This document shows positions 15,153 to 23,787 of a DNA stretch of 46,201 bases, piece by piece. Where the stretch lies: the NCBI GenBank assembly GCA_963933055.1, contig CAWVSY010000028.1:1-46201 (forward strand). Reading direction: 5' to 3'. Numbering within the stretch: position 1 is the first letter of the stretch; the number at the start of each line of letters is the position of its first letter. The translations under genes were made by a program, and so were the position numbers. The notes under the pieces are model-generated. The model searched no databases and was not told the origin of the DNA. It saw only the letters and a list, made by a program, of their open reading frames with translations. This DNA is from Oleispira sp963933055. GTDB lineage: Bacteria; Pseudomonadota; Gammaproteobacteria; Pseudomonadales; Oceanobacteraceae.

Positions 15153-17465
15153 CTAAAATTCAACGGCTATCTGCGCATAATAAATATTCGCAGAAGAATG
15201 TATTTGGTTTGAGTAATTCAAAGGCGTATCGAGTTCTCGATTATGCTGAATATAATAAGAAGCTTTAAAATCCACATTAGAAATCGTAAATGGCTTGGTT
15301 ACATTCAATTGATAGCGCTGATAGGTTAAATCAAAATTACGAGAGTCTTGATAGAAGTAGCTTAAACTGGCGGACCAGTCCTTACTGTCATAAAGCCAGC
15401 TAACTACTAAACTATTTTCTGATGTAAGACGCCTTTCATATTTTTTCGCACGCTCAAGGTCACGCCCTGTTAATAAATTTCCGGTATATTTGGTATCCAC
15501 ATCAATATATGAATAGGTAAACCACAAAGAATGATTAAGATTTAATTGAGAATTAATCTGCATCTCTGCGCCATTCACATCGGCTTCATTATCATTGGTA
15601 ATAATTTTTGCTTGCAAGGTAATAGGGTCGGAGACAAGGTCACGCATTTCTTCATAAAAAATCTTAACATCCAGTTCCACATTACTGGTTAAGAATCGCG
15701 TACTGGAAAAATAGCCTAATTCATAGCTGGTTATCTTCTCGGAGACTAGATCTCTTTCGTCGTTACCAACCCGTTGTGATTGAAAGAATTTCGCTTTTTC
15801 CTGATTCAAATAATTAGCATCACCATTTTCAAGTGCCAGATCTTTAACCGTAAAGGTGAAGTTGGGCTGTGATTCAATTAAATCAGGCGAACGAATCGCT
15901 TGCGATACAACAAAACGCAGGCTCTGGTTCGATGAGAACAGAAGATTCATGGCGACTCTTGGTGAGAAAGCCGCGTCATTGAACGTTTCTTTCTCATACA
16001 TTCCTCCCACATTAAATATCAGGTTATTCGCCAAACGATATTCTGCGTTAAGAAAAGCTCGCCAAGTTTCGTTACTAATTTCACCGTCAAAATAGGTCTG
16101 AGAATAAGCCGAGTCTTGGCGATAACTGATTCCCGATACCGTTCTTAAATCATCATTCCAACGAACCGTATCTTGCCATTCCACATCAAAACGCTGTTCA
16201 CTTAAGTCGGAATTGGTAATGCCGCAAGAGATCTCATTAAATAAGGTGGAAGGATCTGAGACTTTATTTAAAATGTTTTGAGTTTCCAGCAAATCCGCGT
16301 CAGTAACCTCAAAGCCTAATTGATCGGCAATGAAATCGGTTGATAGCACACCCGCCCTGAGGCCATTCACAATCCCCTCCAAGTCCGATTGGCTATAGTC
16401 CGATTCGGGATCATGATATAAAAGAGGGATTTGGCCTACCGCATCGGCCCAAACTGGATTAATACGATAAAGCTGAGCTAAATTAGCATCTAAGGTTAAG
16501 GTAGGAGCACAGACTTCTTTCTTTTGCTTACGCTCTTCTTTTTGCCAATAAAACTGCAAGTGCGACTGATGCTTGGCCGTAAATTCATGCGACCAACGCC
16601 CATACGCGTAACCGTTGGTTGTGGTTTTATCTGGCGGCGAAGTATCAAAATCAATTTGGCGCATTTCCGTTGTGCCCGACTTATAGCCTAGCTGCACATC
16701 AAGCTTGCTCTGTTCGTCTATGTCTTGATGAATGTAAGCATTAACAAACCCATGGCGACGACCGTCTCGCAGTGCATCAGAGCCTGTTGATTCTCGACCA
16801 TCAAAACCTTCATCCGCTTTCAGCGCGCCAGAGATACGCACACTGGTATTATTGACTACCCAACCATGACGCAGATAAACATCTTGAACGCCCTTATTTC
16901 CTTTTCTTAATGAAAGCGCACTCCCAAGACTGTCCCCAGGGTGCTTCGTCAGTATATTGATAACGCCTAAATAAGAATTAGCCCCATACATAGCGGCATT
17001 TGGGCCACGGGTGACCTCAATGCGATCAATATCTTCAATGGCTAAAGGCACGTCATCCCAGACAACATTGGAAATAGCCGATTTATAAACAGAGCGGCCA
17101 TCAATTAAAACTTGCAGCCGACGCATGATATTTGGACTAGAGGTATGATAAGCAACCGATGCGTTATTCTCATTATCGGCATGACCGACAAACATGCCCG
17201 GCACAAATTTCATCAATTCCGGTAACGTTCTCGCGCCCCACTGGGCTATTTGCTCCGCGGTAATCACGGTGATGCTCGCGGGCACCTCTGACTTAGGCTG
17301 CTTTAAGCGAGAGGCCGTTAATACCATGGGTAACTCTTCGCCTAATACGGTGCGCTCCTCCCAGTTTGCTACTTGATTAAAAGTATCAAATTCTGAAAGA
17401 GTATCAGCACTAAAGGCAACAGGTACGACACAGCTAATGATGATGGACATGAAAAGCCGAGTCAT
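15153..17465 (-). CDS. TonB-dependent outer-membrane receptor
   Basis: This 770-residue protein has a signal peptide (1-20, ...VPVAFSA) and a TonB-box-like stretch PMVLTASR (46-53). A plug domain follows (about 60-175) with ASITVITAEQI, LPELMKFVPGM, VLIDGRSVY and DIDRIEVTRGPNAAMYGANS. The 22-strand barrel ends in a C-terminal aromatic residue (AQIAVEF). Between Cys319 and Cys414 lies an unusual helical-looking insertion of about 95 residues, probably in an extracellular loop. The ligand is unknown. AGGGAG sits about 8 bases ahead of the ATG. It is the first gene of a compact operon with the binding protein and hybrid kinase, and it is divergent from ppa. A perfect TATAAT for this strand lies at 17550-17555, but without a good -35. 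Confidence 0.92.
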   Translation of the reverse strand: MTRLFMSIIISCVVPVAFSADTLSEFDTFNQVANWEERTVLGEELPMVLTASRLKQPKSEVPASITVITAEQIAQWGARTLPELMKFVPGMFVGHADNENNASVAYHTSSPNIMRRLQVLIDGRSVYKSAISNVVWDDVPLAIEDIDRIEVTRGPNAAMYGANSYLGVINILTKHPGDSLGSALSLRKGNKGVQDVYLRHGWVVNNTSVRISGALKADEGFDGRESTGSDALRDGRRHGFVNAYIHQDIDEQSKLDVQLGYKSGTTEMRQIDFDTSPPDKTTTNGYAYGRWSHEFTAKHQSHLQFYWQKEERKQKKEVCAPTLTLDANLAQLYRINPVWADAVGQIPLLYHDPESDYSQSDLEGIVNGLRAGVLSTDFIADQLGFEVTDADLLETQNILNKVSDPSTLFNEISCGITNSDLSEQRFDVEWQDTVRWNDDLRTVSGISYRQDSAYSQTYFDGEISNETWRAFLNAEYRLANNLIFNVGGMYEKETFNDAAFSPRVAMNLLFSSNQSLRFVVSQAIRSPDLIESQPNFTFTVKDLALENGDANYLNQEKAKFFQSQRVGNDERDLVSEKITSYELGYFSSTRFLTSNVELDVKIFYEEMRDLVSDPITLQAKIITNDNEADVNGAEMQINSQLNLNHSLWFTYSYIDVDTKYTGNLLTGRDLERAKKYERRLTSENSLVVSWLYDSKDWSASLSYFYQDSRNFDLTYQRYQLNVTKPFTISNVDFKASYYIQHNRELDTPLNYSNQIHSSANIYYAQIAVEF

Positions 17466-17566
17466 CGTTAAAGCTCCCTATTGTTTAAGTTTTTAGTTAT
17501 TTACACTAAGTCTAGGCGGAATAAAGCACTAGGTAAATGTGATTAGATGATTATAGCGGTGATTGA

Positions 17567-17595
17567 CTGACAGTTGTCTTAGATCCGTTTATAAT
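17567..17595 (+). promoter_or_regulatory. Sigma-70 promoter of ppa
   Basis: The -35 is CTGACA (17567-17572, one mismatch from TTGACA), followed by a 17-base spacer and a perfect -10, TATAAT (17590-17595). The predicted transcript start is near 17602. The ribosome binding site AGGA (17625-17628) is 6 bases before the ppa ATG. On the opposite strand a TATAAT lies at 17550-17555, so the divergent receptor promoter probably sits back to back with this one. Confidence 0.75.
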
Positions 17596-17634
17596 AGTGC
17601 TATAAACCTTTAACGTTCATTTATAGGATATATC

Positions 17635-18165
17635 ATGGGTTACAATACGATTCCTGCAGGTAAAGATTTACCAAACGACATCTACGTTGCAATTGAGATC
17701 CCAGCAAATGCTTCTCCGATTAAATACGAAATCGATAAAGATATGGACGCATTGCTAGTTGACCGTTTTATGGCAACCCCTATGTTCTATCCTGCGAACT
17801 ATGGTTATATCAACAATACATTAGCGGATGATGGTGACGCACTAGACGTACTGGTGATTACTCCATACCCCGTTGTTCCAGGCTCGGTTATTCGTGCTCG
17901 CCCTGTTGGCGTATTGAAAATGACCGATGAAGCGGGCGGTGATGAAAAACTATTAGCCGTTCCTCATGAAAAGCTAACTCAGCTGTATAACGACATTCAT
18001 GACATTGATGACGTTCCGCAGCTATTAAAAGATCAAATAGCACATTTCTTCGAGAACTATAAAGATCTTGAAAAAGGTAAGTGGGTTAAAGTTGAAGGCT
18101 GGGAAAATGCCGACGCTGCTCGTGAAGCCATTATGAAATCTGCTGCTGCTTACAAAGGTGAATAA
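17635..18165 (+). CDS. ppa: Inorganic pyrophosphatase (family I)
   Basis: This 176-residue cytoplasmic enzyme hydrolyses pyrophosphate to two phosphates using Mg2+. The family I layout is complete: IPANASPIKYEIDKD, FYPANYGYINNTLADDGDALDVL with the metal-binding aspartates D66, D68 and D71, then ARPVGVLKMTDEAGGDEKLLAVP and FFENYKDLEKGKWVKVEGW. The usual signature has Pro after the second Asp; here it is Ala (DGDALD), a small deviation that leaves the acidic residues intact. It is monocistronic with a strong promoter upstream and a hairpin downstream (18186-18211). Confidence 0.97.
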   Translation: MGYNTIPAGKDLPNDIYVAIEIPANASPIKYEIDKDMDALLVDRFMATPMFYPANYGYINNTLADDGDALDVLVITPYPVVPGSVIRARPVGVLKMTDEAGGDEKLLAVPHEKLTQLYNDIHDIDDVPQLLKDQIAHFFENYKDLEKGKWVKVEGWENADAAREAIMKSAAAYKGE

Positions 18166-18185
18166 CCTAAGCTAAGCACAATGAT

Positions 18186-18211
18186 GGCTCTGATCTGAAT
18201 GTTTCAGAGCC
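18186..18211 (+). terminator. Probable terminator after ppa
   Basis: GGCTCTGA (18186-18193) and TCAGAGCC (18204-18211) form an 8-bp stem with a 10-base loop, 20 bp after the ppa stop. The following sequence becomes T-rich only after about 12 bases (18223-18240), so termination may be imperfect and part of the transcript may read on into rsmC. Confidence 0.5.
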
Positions 18212-18262
18212 GTCACAAAACCTTTCTATTTTTTTGTTTTCCCTATCTGGCACTGCGTATTT

Positions 18263-19270
18263 ATGATCTCACTACCTATTAACCAATTATTACTGCGTAA
18301 TCCAGAAATAATCAACGATCAACTGTTGGTGGTTAATCCTCCTCAAGACCAAGGCTTGCTGCAGCTTATTAAGCCGCACAATAGCCAACTTATTAATTTC
18401 GATGCTCGTATTCATCAAGCCTGCGAGAAGCTTGGTTTACGCACAGAATTCGGTTTACCCAGTGAGCACAGCTTTGAATCTGCTTTATTGTATTGGCCGA
18501 AATCGAAGTCTTTTTCCAGCAGTCTATTTCGCTGGTTAGCCAGTCAGATTAAACAACCGACTAAGGTTTTTGTATTAGCCGCTAATGACGCAGGCGGTAA
18601 GAGCTTAAATAATTCGTTAAAGCCTTTTGGTGAAGAAATCACCAAGCTGGATGTGGCGCGTAAATGCTCTCTTTGGTCTTTTATGCTAACCCCTGTTGAT
18701 GACTTCAGTTGGGAAAAAGAATGTTCATCGTTTACCTACGACAACCTTGATAATGATGCCCTTGAGTTTGCAACCTATCCCGGCGTATTCAACGCAGGTA
18801 AGCTCGATGTAGGCACCCAGTTACTACTCGACAATATCATTCTTAATAAGCGTGGCCGCGTACTGGATTTGGCCTGCGGTAGTGGTGTTATCGGCTTAAC
18901 CTGTAAGTCACGCCAGCCAGAATTGTATGTTGAAATGGTCGATATTGATGGTATGGCACTGGTATCCGCTGAGAAAAACACCAAAGAACTTGGCTTTGAT
19001 TGCCCAGTATTTGCCAGCGATGGTTTAAGCAATACGAAAAAGTTTAATACCATTATTTGCAATCCTCCTTTCCATCAAGGCAAAGACACAGATTACAACT
19101 TTGCTCAGCAACTTATTCGTACGGCTAAGCAGCACCTTTTACCAAGAGGCGAAGTGTGGATTGTGGCTAACCGCCAGCTAGCGTATGAGCAGTGGGCAGA
19201 AAAAAGCTGCAATATTGTAGAAACCGTTGTGCAAGGTAATGGTTTTAAAGTTCTTCGATTAAAATACTAA
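18263..19270 (+). CDS. rsmC: 16S rRNA (guanine-1207-N2)-methyltransferase RsmC
   Basis: This 335-residue protein is made of two methyltransferase-like halves, as in RsmC/RlmG. The N-terminal half (about 1-165) is degenerate. The C-terminal half (about 175-335) carries the SAM motif GRVLDLACGSGVIGL and the catalytic NPPF in IICNPPFHQGKDTDY. It methylates G1207 of 16S rRNA in 30S subunits. The linking stretch FATYPGVFNAGKLDVGTQLL is typical of the family and favours RsmC or RlmG; length and context fit RsmC. No Shine-Dalgarno sequence is visible before the ATG at 18263. Confidence 0.9.
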   Translation: MISLPINQLLLRNPEIINDQLLVVNPPQDQGLLQLIKPHNSQLINFDARIHQACEKLGLRTEFGLPSEHSFESALLYWPKSKSFSSSLFRWLASQIKQPTKVFVLAANDAGGKSLNNSLKPFGEEITKLDVARKCSLWSFMLTPVDDFSWEKECSSFTYDNLDNDALEFATYPGVFNAGKLDVGTQLLLDNIILNKRGRVLDLACGSGVIGLTCKSRQPELYVEMVDIDGMALVSAEKNTKELGFDCPVFASDGLSNTKKFNTIICNPPFHQGKDTDYNFAQQLIRTAKQHLLPRGEVWIVANRQLAYEQWAEKSCNIVETVVQGNGFKVLRLKY

Positions 19271-19348
19271 TTAAGAGCGTTACTGAATAAGCGAAATCTA
19301 AAACATCATCTAAGCTATTATTAATACTCAAACAGCTTAGGTAATGTC

Positions 19349-19492
19349 ATGATTTTGCTTTATTCAATTTTCGCCGGCGGTGTGATTTTCGCAGGCTTCC
19401 TTGCGACTATCAGCCTATCTCGTACAGATTATAGCTGTGCTAATAGCACCATCAGTTCATTCCAGCATATCACTGCAACCGACGCCAATTAA
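19349..19492 (+). CDS. Possible 47-residue single-pass membrane peptide
   Basis: This short frame starts at an ATG (19349) and ends at a TAA (19490-19492). The translation opens MILLYSIFAGGVIFAGFLAT, one clear hydrophobic segment, and is followed by a polar tail with no charge cluster. AGG at 19339-19341 lies about 7 bases before the ATG. It follows rsmC, and its last 23 bases overlap the 3' end of the convergent MFS gene. I do not recognise the peptide. Hydrophobicity and spacing make it plausible, but a chance frame of this length is also possible. Confidence 0.35.
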   Translation: MILLYSIFAGGVIFAGFLATISLSRTDYSCANSTISSFQHITATDAN

Positions 19493-20627
19493 GCAGCAGC
19501 AATACAAGAACCGCCATGATAGGCAACGCAATCAAAACCAATCCTTGCCAGCCTAATAATATCAGTAGAACCCCAGAGCCTAATGCCGCGATGGCTTGCG
19601 CACTGAAGACCATGAGATCATTCAGTCCCTGAACTCGATGCGTTTCATTCGCTTGATGCATTTGAGGCAATAACGCCGTTCCCGATACAAATAGCAAGTT
19701 CCACCCCAAGCCCAGCAAGACTAAAGCACTCCAATAATGAACCAATGCTTGATCCCAATAAGCAACCAAGAGACACGCGGCATAAATAGCCAACCCTGCC
19801 CACATCATGCTGATAAAGCCCAGCTTCTTAACTAGCCAGCCAGAAAATAACGATGGGATAAACATCGCCATAATATGACTTTGAATAACCCACTTTGTTT
19901 CTTCTAGGCTGTAATGATTTAATTCATACATGCTAATCGGAGTCGCTGTCATAATAAAACTCATCACCGCAAAGCCTACCGAGGCGCTGCCCATGGCTAA
20001 TAAAATACCTGGACTGGTGAGTAGTTCTGAAAAACTTCGAGGGCTGCCTTCGTCTTCTATGACCTTAATCGCAATATTTTGATAGCCAAATAAAATTAAA
20101 AGAAAAGCGACGACGAAACAGCCGCCTAATAAATAGAAAGCTCCGGTAAATGTTTGTTCGTGCAAACTCTGACCAATGGTCACTAGCTCTGGCCCTAGGT
20201 AAGCCGCAATAATACCCGCCAATAATAAGCGCGAAGCGGCTATCGGCATTAAATCGATATGCACACTTTCCATCGCGGCAAAGCGAAATTGCTGAATGCA
20301 CGCCAATACAATTCCGATCAAAATTGACGCGATAACAAATCCTGAAAAACTTGCGACCTGCAATGATACGACAGCAATTAACGCGGCGATAAAGCCAATC
20401 ACCATCGCTCCGAGGAAGACCAATTTGCGGCCATATTTACCTGCAATAGAGGCTGCGGGATAAACAGCAATCGCGGTACCGATCACCATCATAGCCACGG
20501 GTAAGGTAGCAAAGCTGCTATCGGTTGCTAACTGCTTACCAATTAAACCACCAGCAAAAACAACTAACGGAGCAGCACACATGGCAAAGGCTTGCGCCAA
20601 CATTAAAATCCAAACATTCTGTGTCAT
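19470..20627 (-). CDS. MFS transporter
   Basis: This 385-residue inner-membrane protein has about 12 hydrophobic segments and the loop-2 motif of the major facilitator superfamily, seen as AGKYGRKLVFLGA (about 62-74). The second half begins near residue 200 (SELLTSPGILLAMGSASVGFA). The substrate cannot be told; the general look is of a drug/metabolite exporter of the YnfM/NepI-like kind. It is divergent from the RND-type exporter at 20779 (151-bp gap) and convergent with rsmC. Confidence 0.88.
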   Translation of the reverse strand: MTQNVWILMLAQAFAMCAAPLVVFAGGLIGKQLATDSSFATLPVAMMVIGTAIAVYPAASIAGKYGRKLVFLGAMVIGFIAALIAVVSLQVASFSGFVIASILIGIVLACIQQFRFAAMESVHIDLMPIAASRLLLAGIIAAYLGPELVTIGQSLHEQTFTGAFYLLGGCFVVAFLLILFGYQNIAIKVIEDEGSPRSFSELLTSPGILLAMGSASVGFAVMSFIMTATPISMYELNHYSLEETKWVIQSHIMAMFIPSLFSGWLVKKLGFISMMWAGLAIYAACLLVAYWDQALVHYWSALVLLGLGWNLLFVSGTALLPQMHQANETHRVQGLNDLMVFSAQAIAALGSGVLLILLGWQGLVLIALPIMAVLVLLLLNWRRLQ

Positions 20628-20719
20628 AGTTTTTTCTTAGGCATCGTTTTTCTTAAATTAAGGAGCAATGATATCCTATTACTGCATCCGCATTTCTTTT
20701 ATTTCGTCTGATTATAACC

Positions 20720-20747
20720 TTGTCTATTTCCGTTAAACTTTTAGAAT
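20720..20747 (+). promoter_or_regulatory. Candidate sigma-70 promoter of the RND exporter gene
   Basis: TTGTCT (20720-20725), a 16-base spacer and TAGAAT (20742-20747) give a reasonable promoter 31 bp upstream of the ATG at 20779. It lies in the divergent gap shared with the MFS gene. Confidence 0.45.
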
Positions 20748-20778
20748 TAGCCAATACTAATTATAAAAATGACTCATC

Positions 20779-23094
20779 ATGCTAGAACGTTATATCCGCT
20801 GGATCATCGCCAAACGTAAATGGATTACCACTCTTTTATTATTCGCTTTAATAGTCATCAGCTATGGCGCAAGCAAACTGACCTTTACCAGTGATTTCAG
20901 AGCCTATTTTGGCCCCGAAAACCCTCAATTATTAGCGTTTGAGAGTATGGAAAGAACGTTCTCAAAGCAAGATAACGTCTATTTCTACATTCATGCAAAA
21001 GACGGAGATTTATTCACAAATCGAGGATTAAGCTTAATAGAAACATTAACCGATGAAGGCTGGAAGCTGCCCTATTCTCAAAAAGTGACCTCATTACAGA
21101 ACTACCAGCATACGGATGTCGAAGAAGATGACTTGGTGATCGATTATTTATTTTACGAGGCAGACGACCTAAGTCCAGCAGACCTGCTGCGCATTAAGAA
21201 CATTTCATTATTAGAACCCACCCTATTACACCGTTTGATTTCTGAAGATGGTGCCTCGACTGGCATCAACGTGCGGACAGTTTTACCGACTGGCAGTACT
21301 AAGAAAACATCAAAAGAAGCGGTATCGGCGGCGCGAGAATTAGCGCAGAAAGTACGTCCTGAGTTTCCTGAATTCGACATACTTGTTGGTGGCTCATTAA
21401 CCTCAAATGTCACTATGGGCGAAGCGATTAAGCAAGATGTTGAAAATTTACTCGGGCTTTCTTATTTGGTCATGATCATCACTATGATCATTTTATTACG
21501 CACTTTTTCGGGCATGCTATTAACCCTAATGATTATCAGCTTTTCGGTTTTATCGACCATGGGATTATTTGGCTGGTTAGGCTTTACCATGACACCCCCC
21601 ACAGGATTTGTGCCAACCGCCATACTGACCATTGCCGTCGCAGATTCGATTCATATTTTGATCAGTTATTATTATGAATTAAATCATGGAAAATCAAAAT
21701 TCGACGCCATTCAAGAAGCCTTACGAATTAACTTTTCTCCCGTTTTCATTACCAGTATTACCACGGTTATTGGTGTGCTTTGTCTTAATGCCAGCGACTC
21801 TCCGCCTTATCGTGATATGGGAAATATGATTGCGACGGGGGTATTTTTCGCTTGGCTTTATAGTGTGACCTTCTTACCCGCCATGCTGGCCTTAATGCCA
21901 ATACCTAAAGGCAAGGTCGAAAATAATAAGCCTTCATTAATGATTCAATTTGCTAATGTTGTTATTCGCTTTTACAAACCATTATTCATCATCATGGCGG
22001 TCGTTATTATCGCTATTGGCAGCCAGTTAAATAAAAATACCATCAGTGAACGCTGGCATGAGTTTTTTGATACCAGCTTTGAAGTTCGTCGAACACTCGA
22101 AGCGACTAATGATACATTAGGTGGCCTGCATAGAATCTTTTTCATTTTAGATAGTAAGGTCGAAGGCGGTATCAATAACCCTAAGTACTTACAACAGGCC
22201 GATGATTTTAGCCAATGGTTATTAACTCAAGATAAGGTATCGAACGTTGATAGCATTACCGACATCATCAAACGTTTAAATAAAAACCTGCATAATAATG
22301 ATGAAGCTTGGTTTAAGATTCCAGAAAGCCGAGAGCTCGCCGCGCAGTATCTTTTATTATACGAACTGTCTTTGCCACTCGGTTTAGGCTTGGATGATAC
22401 GATTAATAATGCCCGCTCTGCGAGTCGCTTAACCGTCTCTTTTGCGAAAGCAGACTCGGTTTATATTTTAGAATTAGAGAAAAAATCACTCGCGTGGTTA
22501 GCAGAAAATGCGCCTGATATTTATGTCACTGAAGGCACGGGCTTAGACATTGTCTTTTCTAATTTAACCTTCAGAAATATCACCAGCATGATGAATGGCA
22601 CTTCGATTGCGTTGGTGCTTATTTCATTCTTACTCATCTTCGCATTACGCTCATTTAAAATAGGCCTTATCAGCTTAATTCCCAATATCATGCCAGCCAT
22701 TTTAGCCTATGGCATTTGGGGCATGATTAACGGACAAATTGATACCGCAGTCTCGGTTGTCGTCTGTTTGAGCTTAGGGATTGTGGTTGATGATACCGTG
22801 CACTTTTTAAGTAAATATTTGCGCGCCCAGCGTGAACAAAACATGAGCAGCGAAGATGCTATTCGCTATGCGTTTAATACCGTAGGGAATGCATTAATCG
22901 TAACCTCTGCGGTTTTGGTTGGCGGTTTTATGGTGATGCAGTTTTCGCACTTTCATCCCAGTAATAACATGGGCACGCTCTTAGCGATTACCATCTTTGT
23001 TGCCCTGCTCGTCGATTTCTTCTTTTTACCACCGCTATTGATGTTGTTAGATCGAAAAAAAGAGACCGCCATACAAGATGAACACACGCGTTAG
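20779..23094 (+). CDS. RND-superfamily exporter (MMPL / patched-like)
   Basis: This 771-residue inner-membrane protein shows the two-fold RND layout. It has TM1 (about 15-33), a large periplasmic loop (35-215), a bundle of five segments (about 220-375), a second single segment (about 400-418), a second loop (420-610) and a second bundle (about 615-760). The charged residues of the proton relay are present in the equivalent helices: IAVADSIHILISYYYE and GIVVDDTVHFLSKYL. The length and lack of MFP/OMF partners place it in the 'predicted exporter of the RND superfamily' group (HpnN/MMPL-like), which often moves lipids or hopanoids. The substrate here is unknown. It is divergent from an MFS gene and followed by a tandem hairpin pair. 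Confidence 0.88.
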   Translation: MLERYIRWIIAKRKWITTLLLFALIVISYGASKLTFTSDFRAYFGPENPQLLAFESMERTFSKQDNVYFYIHAKDGDLFTNRGLSLIETLTDEGWKLPYSQKVTSLQNYQHTDVEEDDLVIDYLFYEADDLSPADLLRIKNISLLEPTLLHRLISEDGASTGINVRTVLPTGSTKKTSKEAVSAARELAQKVRPEFPEFDILVGGSLTSNVTMGEAIKQDVENLLGLSYLVMIITMIILLRTFSGMLLTLMIISFSVLSTMGLFGWLGFTMTPPTGFVPTAILTIAVADSIHILISYYYELNHGKSKFDAIQEALRINFSPVFITSITTVIGVLCLNASDSPPYRDMGNMIATGVFFAWLYSVTFLPAMLALMPIPKGKVENNKPSLMIQFANVVIRFYKPLFIIMAVVIIAIGSQLNKNTISERWHEFFDTSFEVRRTLEATNDTLGGLHRIFFILDSKVEGGINNPKYLQQADDFSQWLLTQDKVSNVDSITDIIKRLNKNLHNNDEAWFKIPESRELAAQYLLLYELSLPLGLGLDDTINNARSASRLTVSFAKADSVYILELEKKSLAWLAENAPDIYVTEGTGLDIVFSNLTFRNITSMMNGTSIALVLISFLLIFALRSFKIGLISLIPNIMPAILAYGIWGMINGQIDTAVSVVVCLSLGIVVDDTVHFLSKYLRAQREQNMSSEDAIRYAFNTVGNALIVTSAVLVGGFMVMQFSHFHPSNNMGTLLAITIFVALLVDFFFLPPLLMLLDRKKETAIQDEHTR

Positions 23095-23138
23095 CTATTT
23101 CAATCGGATCTTAGCTTGCTGACTTTTCTGTATTTACT

Positions 23139-23191
23139 CGGTAATGGCTCTGTCTTAGGAGTCATTACCGATCATTTCTGTTAAAATGATC
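23139..23191. repeat. Two adjacent hairpins upstream of yehS
   Basis: First hairpin: CGGTAATGGCTC (23139-23150) with GAGTCATTACCG (23159-23170), a 12-bp stem counting one G-U pair, with an 8-base loop. Second hairpin: GATCATTT (23170-23177) with AAATGATC (23184-23191), 6-base loop. They share base 23170, so they would compete or stack. The first probably ends the exporter transcript; the second lies 27 bp before the yehS start. Confidence 0.7.
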
Positions 23192-23217
23192 AGATAACCT
23201 TATTTAGAGCAAATCCT

Positions 23218-23715
23218 GTGACCAATAACGACATCCTGCGCCGTATCCGCTATGCCTTTGATTTTAGCGATTCAAAAATGATCTCTCTTTTCGCTTTGGC
23301 GGGAGAAACAGTCACTCGCGAGCAAGTCAGCTGCTGGTTAAAGAAAGACGATCATGCAGACTACAAGGGCCTTAAAGACTACTTGTTAGCTACTTTCTTA
23401 AATGGCTTTATCAATGATAAGCGTGGCGTTAAAGAAGGCGAACCTGCGCCGATTGAAAAAGAACTGACCAATAACATCATCTTACGCAAACTTAAGATTG
23501 CCTTAAACTTCATCGATGATGACGTGGTAGAGGTGATGGAACTTGCCGATTTCCGCATCAGCAAGCCTGAGCTTTCAGCCTTGTTCCGTCGTCCTGGACA
23601 CAAGCACTACCGCATCTGTAAAGATCAAATCTTGCGTAACTTCTTACAAGGTATTCAAATCAAATACCGCGGCGAAAGTAACGCAGAAACCGATGCGGAT
23701 TTAGAAGATAGCTAA
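23218..23715 (+). CDS. yehS: DUF1456 family protein YehS
   Basis: This 165-residue cytoplasmic protein is built from two copies of the DUF1456 repeat (about 3-70 and 87-155): NNDILRRIRYAFDFSDSKMI, WLKKDD, and again NNIILRKLKIALNFIDDDVVE, FRRPGHKHYRICKDQILRNFLQGI. Function is unknown. It starts with GTG at 23218; no strong Shine-Dalgarno is visible (AGAGC at 23206-23210 is the best). Pairs of hairpins lie on both sides of the gene. Confidence 0.9.
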   Translation: MTNNDILRRIRYAFDFSDSKMISLFALAGETVTREQVSCWLKKDDHADYKGLKDYLLATFLNGFINDKRGVKEGEPAPIEKELTNNIILRKLKIALNFIDDDVVEVMELADFRISKPELSALFRRPGHKHYRICKDQILRNFLQGIQIKYRGESNAETDADLEDS

Positions 23716-23721
23716 TCTAAG

Positions 23722-23774
23722 ATCGGTCTCATTAAAGAGACCGATGAATAGCCCAGATACTCTCAGGGCTATTC
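23722..23774. terminator. Tandem hairpins between convergent yehS and the ceramidase-like gene
   Basis: ATCGGTCTC (23722-23730) pairs with GAGACCGAT (23737-23745), a perfect 9-bp stem with a 6-base loop. Directly after it, GAATAGCCC (23746-23754) pairs with GGGCTATTC (23766-23774), a perfect 9-bp stem with an 11-base loop. There is no T-run, so these are either Rho-independent terminators of poor form or transcript-end stabilisers serving both convergent genes. Confidence 0.6.
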
Positions 23775-23787
23775 ACTCTAACGTCTC

